Of a stretch of DNA of 64,000 bases, positions 57,900 through 64,000 are shown one piece after another (the first letter of the stretch is position 1; each line of letters begins with the position of its first letter). This stretch comes from Arachnopeziza araneosa. Its lineage: Eukaryota; Ascomycota; Leotiomycetes; Helotiales; Arachnopezizaceae. Position numbers and translations under genes: made by a program. The notes under the pieces were generated by a model. It was given only the letters and a program-made list of their open reading frames with translations. It ran no database searches and was not told where the DNA came from. Where the stretch lies: positions 555,330-619,329 of the forward strand of contig QYAI01000002.1 of the NCBI GenBank assembly GCA_003988855.1, in the 5' to 3' direction.

Positions 57900-59297
57900 A
57901 TGGCATCAAAAAAATCCACTGAGGAAGCTTCCGCTTCTAGCAACCCTCTCAATGAAATCGGCAAACTGAAAGTTATTCAACTCAAAAACAGACTAAAACA
58001 GCGTGGAATTGAGTACTCGAGTAAAGCTTTGAAACCGGAGCTCGCTGCCCTCTGCTGCCTGGACGCTCTTGGTCTACTTGATAATGAGGATGACGCCCAC
58101 CAGGATCTTTTAGCAGCCACAACGTTATGGTGTAAGGTATCAGTGAAAGAATTGATGGTTGACGTCGAAACTTTTGGGTTGAGCAAGGATGGAAATAGAT
58201 GGAATCATATTCAAGACCTGATTCTTAAGAAGTCAGTCAGACCTCTTGTCATAAAGTGTAAATAACTGACTATCGTTAGGGTGGAGAGCAGTGCTGAAGA
58301 AGAATCAGATGCGGATGACACCAAATCTGAGGCGGATATTTCGGAGGGGAGCAGTTCAGCCCAGGATATCGACGAAAACGAAGATCATTTTGAAGCTGCC
58401 ACTGAAGCGTCAGAAAAGAATACCAAGAAAGATGAGAAAGCCCACGCCGAAGATAAGGAGGCGAAGAATCCCAGCAGGATGGATCCAGTGCTCTTAAACT
58501 TCTGGCTTCATACGATATACACAGAGACTAAGAGATCATCGAACTTCGATTTGCTGCCCGATTTTCCATTTTCAAGTGTTGCGGCCGCCCAGAAGAGCAT
58601 GGACGGACTTCCAGTTCTGAAAACCCCCGATGATATTGCCAAATTATCAAAAGAGCATCAGAACCTTGTTGTCTGGGTTGAAAAAACTTTCGGTGACATT
58701 TTGACTGTGGCAACCGGCGATCTTATTATCCCTGGTCAAGATAAGTCTGTGACACAATTAGTCGTCGCTAATCCAGAAACTAATCTTCGAACTAAGTTCG
58801 ACAAATTGAAAGCAAAACAATCGGGCAAATCAGTAGTCCTATTTCACGGCACTTTAGCCAAGAACCTCCTTGTTATTCTAAAACAAGGCTTCATTCCTTC
58901 TAGCGACGTTAACTTTGGCAGAGGGCTATTTATGGCTGAGGAGCCGGCAGTGTCATACTATTACGCCAACGGTAAAGCAAACACCGTCCCTCAAGCACCA
59001 ACGTGGAAAAACAGCCCCTTTAAAGACTGCGGTGCCTTGTTGGGATGCGAAGTTGCAGGAGTGGGAAGAGCAGTTCACTACGAGATGCATGTTATACTTG
59101 AACTGGAATCTGTCATCCCAAGATATGTTTTTGTGGTCCCGAAGAGCGTCATGAACAAACCCGAAAGTATAAGCATGCATTTTCCTACGAGAGCAACGAT
59201 GGAACCACCAATGAAAAAAGCATTCAAGAAAATTGGAGAAGATACCGCAGATCGTGAAATGGAACCCAGAATGTTGCAGCAACGAAACACGAAATGA
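57900..59297 (+). CDS. SAP-like plus PARP-like ADP-ribosyltransferase protein (copy 1)
   Basis: Model: exons 57900-58231 and 58280-59297, 449 residues. The 48-nt intron is GTCAGT..CGTTAG, phase 2. Residues about 21-55 (LKVIQLKNRLKQRGIEYSS and following) fit a SAP-type helix-turn-helix. A Glu/Asp/Ser-rich linker spans about 112-165. A helical pre-domain follows. The C-terminal part has the PARP fold core: LFHGT with H300, then GRGLFMAEEPAVSYYYA, aligning with the canonical G-K-G-I-Y-F-A-D...S-x-x-Y block, with Y339 in the triad position. The strand ending VIPRYVFVV fits the last conserved strand. The third triad residue does not look like Glu, so mono-ADP-ribosylation or no activity is more likely than polymer formation. 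Nuclear role inferred from SAP. Confidence 0.72.
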
Positions 59298-59911
59298 AGG
59301 AAGAAAAGTCACAGAAGCCAAATTTATGACGGCACAGTATTCTTGTACTAGCAAAATAGCCCTTAGCAACAACAGTTATCATAGAAAATAGAAATAGTAC
59401 ATTTTTTGAAAAATAATTTAGAAAAACAAAAAGTCTGAGACCCATATAATCATTCCTTCGAATCCTCCTCCTGTAGCTGGATGAATGTGAGTCACTTATT
59501 CCACAAACCAGGCTCCGGAATTAATCAGAGATATAAGCAACGCAATTTGGGAGATTAATGTTTCATCAAGTTCCAGATGCTGAAAGACAGACGAGCTCGA
59601 AGTTTCTTCTTGCCTAAGTAATATCTGCTGGATCGAGTTGGTTTCTTTGAACAGCTGAACTTTGACACTCTGGAAAATGCTGTCTAGTTCTGCGAATATC
59701 TTAGAATGAAAATAGACTTAAGCAACAAAGACTTAAAGATCACGTTTCACTCTTCTACTACCCAGAAAAGCCTAGAATAAATCTCGTTTGCGAAATAAGC
59801 GGCAGAACGGGATATATAAACTCGACTTCTCTTGTCCAACATCCATTTTCTTTCTCCATCAAATCAATCAACATTCAACTTACACAATACCAACTCTACC
59901 AACTCTACGCC
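59298..59911. other. Spacer between the two SAP-PARP-like paralogues
   Basis: 614 bases. The right end carries the promoter of copy 2, with a TATATAAA box at 59813-59820 and a C/T/A-rich leader containing repeated CAACTCTAC. Confidence 0.5.
59813..59820 (+). promoter_or_regulatory. TATA box of SAP-PARP-like copy 2
   Basis: TATATAAA located 92-99 bases before the ATG at 59912. Confidence 0.55.
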
Positions 59912-61232
59912 ATGACATCGGGAACTCGGTCAACCTCAAAATCAGCCAGTTCTCAGGTACCTGACAGTCTTTTGAAACCCCTTGCAACACTCAAATCCCA
60001 AGAAATCAAAGAAGCCCTTGACCACTGGGGAATCGAATACAACGAAGATGATAGGAAGCCTCGACTGGCTTCTCTGTATGGACTATCAGCGCTAAAACTT
60101 TCAAAAAAAAAGTTAGAAACTCCAGAAGATGCTATCATACAAGAGCTTCTGTTAAATGCAATGGCAAGATGGTATAGTTCATCGGCCAAAGATTTGACTA
60201 AAGAGCTCTATGCTAGAGGATTGAATGAAGGTAGAGGCAAATGGAATTATGTCGAGAGTTTAGTTCTTGATGAGTAAGTCGAATGTTGGAGTTGGAGGTG
60301 TAGCTATGCTAACGTTGAGGATCAGATCAAAGAAATTTCAAGAAATAGCCGACAACGTTGGTTCACCACACAAAAAGGCGGCCACAGCAAAACCATCGAA
60401 GAAAGACAATCATGTGCACAGAAACAAAGGCGAGAGAACAATAGCAGAGGGAGACCTTGATGATGATGATCAAGTTGACGATGCCGAAGACAAGCCAAGC
60501 CCAGAAGTCATAACTTTTCTGCTCTATATGATTCATACACACCTTGAGAATGGAGGAAGTGTTGAGCTCTTGCCCAACTGTCCAGTCAAGGCTGGTCCTA
60601 CATTGACAAGCATCATCATCGGCATATCAACCCTCACGAGTGAGGAACAAATATCGAAATTGACGCGGAAGCAGAAGAATATTGTAGACTGGATTGGAAA
60701 TACCTTTGGCAATCTATTGACTCTTGCAAGCGGTGATTTGGTGATACCGGGTCTTGACAAGCAAATAACTCAGTTCATTCTCACCGCACCAACGCCTGAG
60801 TTCCATGATCAATTCCAAAAGCAACTAGCAGCCAAGAAAGGAGAATCCGCAGTTCGATTCCACGGAACGCCTACCTCGAACCTGCTCTCAATCTTCTATA
60901 CAAATCTTGGTTCGACCGTTTATGATAATACTGTATGGACCGCTTCTGAGCCGAGCTTTTCACATGTGTTTGCGTTTAAACAGCCCTCGGTAACCTATGC
61001 AAGCAATATTTATCGCGGCTGCGGTACATTACTGGGATTAGAAGTGGCCGGAGGGAAGAGTTCTATAAGCACTGAAGTGACCCAAGACCTAGCGAGTCTA
61101 ATGATTCGCTATGTTTTTGTCATTCCCGACTCGGGCAGACCTAACTTTCGTACTTTAGCGGCTCGGAAGGTGATTGAGCCAGCGATGAGCCTGGCGTTCA
61201 AAAAAATCGAGGAAAGAATTCAGAACCGGTAA
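59912..61232 (+). CDS. SAP-like plus degenerate PARP-like protein (copy 2)
   Basis: Model: exons 59912-60273 and 60326-61232, 422 residues. The 52-nt intron is GTAAGT..GATCAG with a GCTAAC branch site, at the same position as in copy 1; an alternative acceptor 9 bases upstream keeps the frame. The layout is that of copy 1: SAP-like start (LKSQEIKEALDHWGIEYNED), a WNYVESLVL block, an acidic linker, a helical region (KNIVDWIGNTFGNLLTLASG matches copy 1's VVWVEKTFGDILTVATGD) and FHGT at H300. The GxGIYFA block has become NTVWTASEPSFSHVFA: the glycines are lost and the triad Tyr is Phe (F336). Catalysis is therefore unlikely. An older tandem duplication with loss of activity in one copy is inferred. 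Confidence 0.7.
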
Positions 61233-62117
61233 GGCGCCGGTAAAATTGGAGATTAAGAGACACGGGATGAGGAAGAGGGAGAACTCTAGATTGGAATATG
61301 AGCAGTGAAAATTCGCCCAACAACAATATCACAACAGCATTACATGAATAAGGACCAACGTTCCCCAGATTTGGGATAGCATAGATTGGGTACAGAGTAT
61401 CTCAGCACACACATAGAGAAATGAACATAAATTTATCCCAAACTGTATTTGAAAATGAAAGCCCCTTGCTTCATCGTGATATGATCTGACGGTTAATCCT
61501 TTTAAACAGGAATTTTAATGCTTGTGAACAGTGAAATAACCGCAAGGCTTGAGAGGTGAACATGTGGTTGTAAGTCTGCTGTTTGCAACTTACATGACTG
61601 TCAATAAGGAGAAGGAGAAGTTTAATTAGGGAATAGTTTATGGGAGCCTGCGAGGAGAGGGGACTGAGTTCTACGGAGTTCCTCTCACCCTGTGGGGCGC
61701 TGTTTGCGGCGTTTGAGCTTCTCACGTGACAAGTTATTGGAGGAAAAGCTTTCTGTATCAGTGTCAAATATTTATGTCAATATTTTTGGGATAAGCTTTC
61801 ATAATCTTGAGTACTAAGTTTTGGAGAAGCTAGAGCTTACGTCCTAATTTTGGATAAGTTACCTATGCTTGGACAAAATGAGTTGAACTTCGCTTCGGAT
61901 GTCCTATTTCGAGACATTTTCCCTCGATGGCTTTTTTTGAGCCTCTCAAAGTGACTAGGTGTCGTGACTGCGTAACCACTTCTTCTGAATTTTCTCTGTG
62001 ACTTGATATTTGATTTATCGCGGGGAAGATGAACTCTGTCACGAGAAACGCCAGAGGTCACGAGACACGCCAGTAAGATAGTTAGCTTGATATTAGTCAA
62101 CCTGTGAGTCCTTAAGA

Positions 62118-62221
62118 CTCACCAGCGTAGTTAGAGGAATACCACAGTCTCGTTGACATCTTTGCGTGGCTCACCGGCATAGCTAGAGAATACCGCAGTC
62201 TTGATCACATCTTTGCGTGTC
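62118..62221 (+). repeat. 52-bp direct tandem duplication, two diverged copies
   Basis: Both copies run CTCACC-GC-TAG-TAGAG-AATACC-CAGTCT to ATCTTTGCGTG. Nearly all differences between them are A/G or C/T transitions plus one 1-base gap. Confidence 0.8.
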
Positions 62222-62327
62222 TCCCTCCCAACTCCTTACCCGACACCCCACTCTACACCACGGAGCATTAACTACGTAATTTAGATTAGTCTGGGTTGTG
62301 AACTCCGTACTCGTATTTACCCCTTGA

Positions 62328-62334
62328 TATAAAA
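62328..62334 (+). promoter_or_regulatory. TATA box of the GNAT gene
   Basis: TATAAAA, 79-85 bases before the ATG at 62413. Confidence 0.5.
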
Positions 62335-62412
62335 CGACGCCAAATCCTTTCCTCTGCTCTTCATCAAATCACAACACTTTTTAAGAAGCTTCAAAAAATC
62401 TTGTAGGTAGCC

Positions 62413-63093
62413 ATGTCTAGTCAAGAGGAAATCAGTGTCACCCCAGTGACCTCCGAGTCCGACTTCCCTGCCATTGTGGAGATCGAAGGCGCTGCATTTG
62501 CCCATTTTCCTAGCCTACAGCTCATGTTTCCACCGGACTCAGATCCCGCATCCCTCGGCATTTCCCGCCAAATATCAGTCTTCAAGGACGACCCTACAGC
62601 TCACTACGTCGTTGCACGTCTTCCTTCCGGGGAAATTATCGGGTTTGGAAAGTGGAATTTCTTCTTGTCTTCAGAGAGTATCGCTGGACCACAGCATCCG
62701 TGGCCTATGGTCTTCGGCCCAAAAGCGAACGGGGAATTGATCAAGTTTTATTTTGAAGCAATGGATAAAGAAAGAAATGACTGGATGAGAAAGGGCAAGA
62801 GTGACGAAGAGCCGGGCAAAAAACATTTTCTGATGGCCACACTCTGTGTGAGTCCGAAGTGGCAGAGAAAAGGAGTAGGCAAGAAGATCTTAGAATGGGG
62901 ACTAGACATTGCAGATAGGGAGGGAGTCGAATGTTGGATTGACGCTAGTCCCGAGGGGAAAGGATTATATGAGAAGATGGGGTGGAGAGAGGTTGGAAAA
63001 GTCGACGTGGAACATGGAAAATGGGGGGGAGAGGCAGGAGAGCTGACTAGGACAGTATGTATGATCAGGGAGCCGAAGAAAGTAGAAGCTTGA
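62413..63093 (+). CDS. GNAT-family N-acetyltransferase
   Basis: Single exon, 226 residues. The GNAT fold is complete: an N-terminal strand (SVTPVTSESDFPAIVEIE), strands 2-3 with HYVVARLPSGEIIGFGKW, and motif A LCVSPKWQRKGVGKKILEWG (about 137-156), which holds the acetyl-CoA pyrophosphate-binding R/Q-x-x-G-x-G/A signature as QRKGVG. Motif B follows as CWIDASPEGKGLYEKMGWREVG. Fungal proteins of this type acetylate small molecules or unknown substrates; the substrate cannot be read here. Start at ATG 62413 (GCC ATG), with a TATA box about 80 bases upstream. Confidence 0.88.
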   Translation: MSSQEEISVTPVTSESDFPAIVEIEGAAFAHFPSLQLMFPPDSDPASLGISRQISVFKDDPTAHYVVARLPSGEIIGFGKWNFFLSSESIAGPQHPWPMVFGPKANGELIKFYFEAMDKERNDWMRKGKSDEEPGKKHFLMATLCVSPKWQRKGVGKKILEWGLDIADREGVECWIDASPEGKGLYEKMGWREVGKVDVEHGKWGGEAGELTRTVCMIREPKKVEA

Positions 63094-64000
63094 AGTGAAA
63101 CTGCGTGCTCTCCTCTCAATTTAGGGTCGTAAAAGAGGGCGCAGTATAAGGCAATAAGTCAATTGAATTCGAGGGCAATATACTTGCTTGTTGTATCTTG
63201 AAAAAATGTCAAACACTTCTGTTGGTACAATATTAGCACATGGTCACGTGCTAATTCGGTGCCTAGCTACTCGTAATCATGCAGCAAAACTCTATAAGGG
63301 TTCTGCTACAGCCTCCATTCCTTCTCTCTAATCAAGAATCAATCAACCTACAGAATACAAATAGCGTACCCCTCTACTAGAGGTCCGCCACGTACTCAGG
63401 GTTCTTCCTTTCATGTGAACTACTGAATGCTTTCAGAGCTCGAAGTAAACCGACAACTTCTGTTCTCAAAATACAAAATATCTCTGGACTTTCCAGTAAA
63501 GCTCCTTACTCACATAATATGTTATCAATAACGAAGAACTGTTGAAAAGTATACTCAAAGCTAAGGTTAAAATCTTCAAATGAAATCGTTACTCAATGCG
63601 AGGCTCGGGGAACTGGATGTCCCCGACTCTTGTAACTAATGCAAGCCAAACAGGAAAGCAGCATGAAACTATTGATGTGATACCACTATAACATCGCAGA
63701 CATGAAGGATCATCTTCCAATGAGAACGCTCTCTCTGATCAAATGTCTAGATGATGAGGTCTAGATGCGTTCGAGCTGCGTGTTGTGGAGGCTGAGCCTT
63801 ACTTACCTACTCCATTAACGCCCAGTCATCGATCATTCAAAGAAAATTGTCTACATGATATACCTGCTCTTTTTCTAACCGAACTTGATTTCCTCGGTGA
63901 GTAGGCTGCTCAAACCTACCCACGTTAGCGCCATATTCCATGGAAAACCACGCTAACCATGGTTTTACCCATGGTTTATTTATTTTTTGCCACCCATGGA
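63094..64000. other. Terminal interval with CCATGG cluster, no gene
   Basis: No coding region is supported. The last 70 bases hold four CCATGG sites in a palindrome-rich AT context and may be the edge of a repeat that continues past the window. Confidence 0.45.

Larger units (their letters stand above)
61233..62412. other. Intergenic DNA with a small tandem duplication
   Basis: No gene. It contains a two-copy 52-bp repeat at 62118-62221 and the promoter of the GNAT gene (TATAAAA at 62328-62334). Confidence 0.5.

Noticed and set aside
59455..59475. TTCGAATCC resembling a tRNA T-loop
   Set aside because: No matching A box, acceptor stem or anticodon arm could be found around it.

Overview
The window is nuclear DNA of a filamentous ascomycete (Pezizomycotina). 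The signs are many short GT-AG introns of about 45-80 nt with internal CTAAC/CTGAC branch sites, low gene density, and several typically fungal genes: a medusa-family developmental regulator, the proteasome chaperone Ump1, anion:cation symporter-type MFS carriers, CALB-type lipase remnants and SGNH esterases. A leotiomycete-like lineage is a guess from overall protein flavour, not demonstrated. I recognise no tRNA, rRNA, CRISPR or intact transposon. All splice models were built by reading the sequence and checking that the reading phase carries across every junction.

Layout. 1-1431: 3' end of a Sec7-type ARF-GEF. 1432-10560: about 9.1 kb without a convincing protein gene, whose right-hand part looks like the long, spliced leader of the medA-like gene (10561-12749). 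12750-19879: mostly non-coding, with an 11-bp minisatellite and a decayed CALB-like lipase pseudogene (about 15.9-17.4 kb). 19880-24483: a divergent pair, an MFS exporter (-) and the DEAD-box rRNA-processing helicase Dbp4 (+). 25388-26940: ankyrin-repeat fragments (-), next to a C2H2 zinc-finger gene (+). 29593-34403: an orphan membrane protein, an F-box-like protein and a small secreted protein. 35283-41280: a 23-exon gene for a 1461-residue protein with two SGNH hydrolase domains and nine VCBS/FG-GAP calcium-loop repeats. 41642-42520: a gluconokinase-like protein with a degenerate P-loop. 45229-46115: a UBL3/MUB-like ubiquitin-fold protein with a CaaX box. 46881-51833: Ump1 (-) diverging from a tandem ABC ATPase (+), then an MFS carrier (+). 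51936-53431: an unrecognised serine-rich protein (-). 54376-55964: a membrane-anchored, lectin-like propeller protein. 57900-61232: a tandem pair of SAP plus PARP-like genes, one with H and Y of the PARP triad and one that has lost the Tyr. 62413-63093: a GNAT acetyltransferase. The last 900 bases hold no gene I can support.

Housekeeping functions (Sec7 trafficking, Dbp4 ribosome biogenesis, Ump1 proteasome assembly, UBL3 membrane targeting) are scattered among accessory, probably fast-evolving genes (ankyrin, F-box, secreted and membrane orphans, PARP-like pair). No operon-like or biosynthetic cluster is evident. The most unusual items are the dual-SGNH/VCBS protein, whose introns sit in its calcium loops, the tandem SAP-PARP pair, a GC-AG intron in medA that decides the protein's C-terminus, and an Ump1 first coding exon that is only the ATG.
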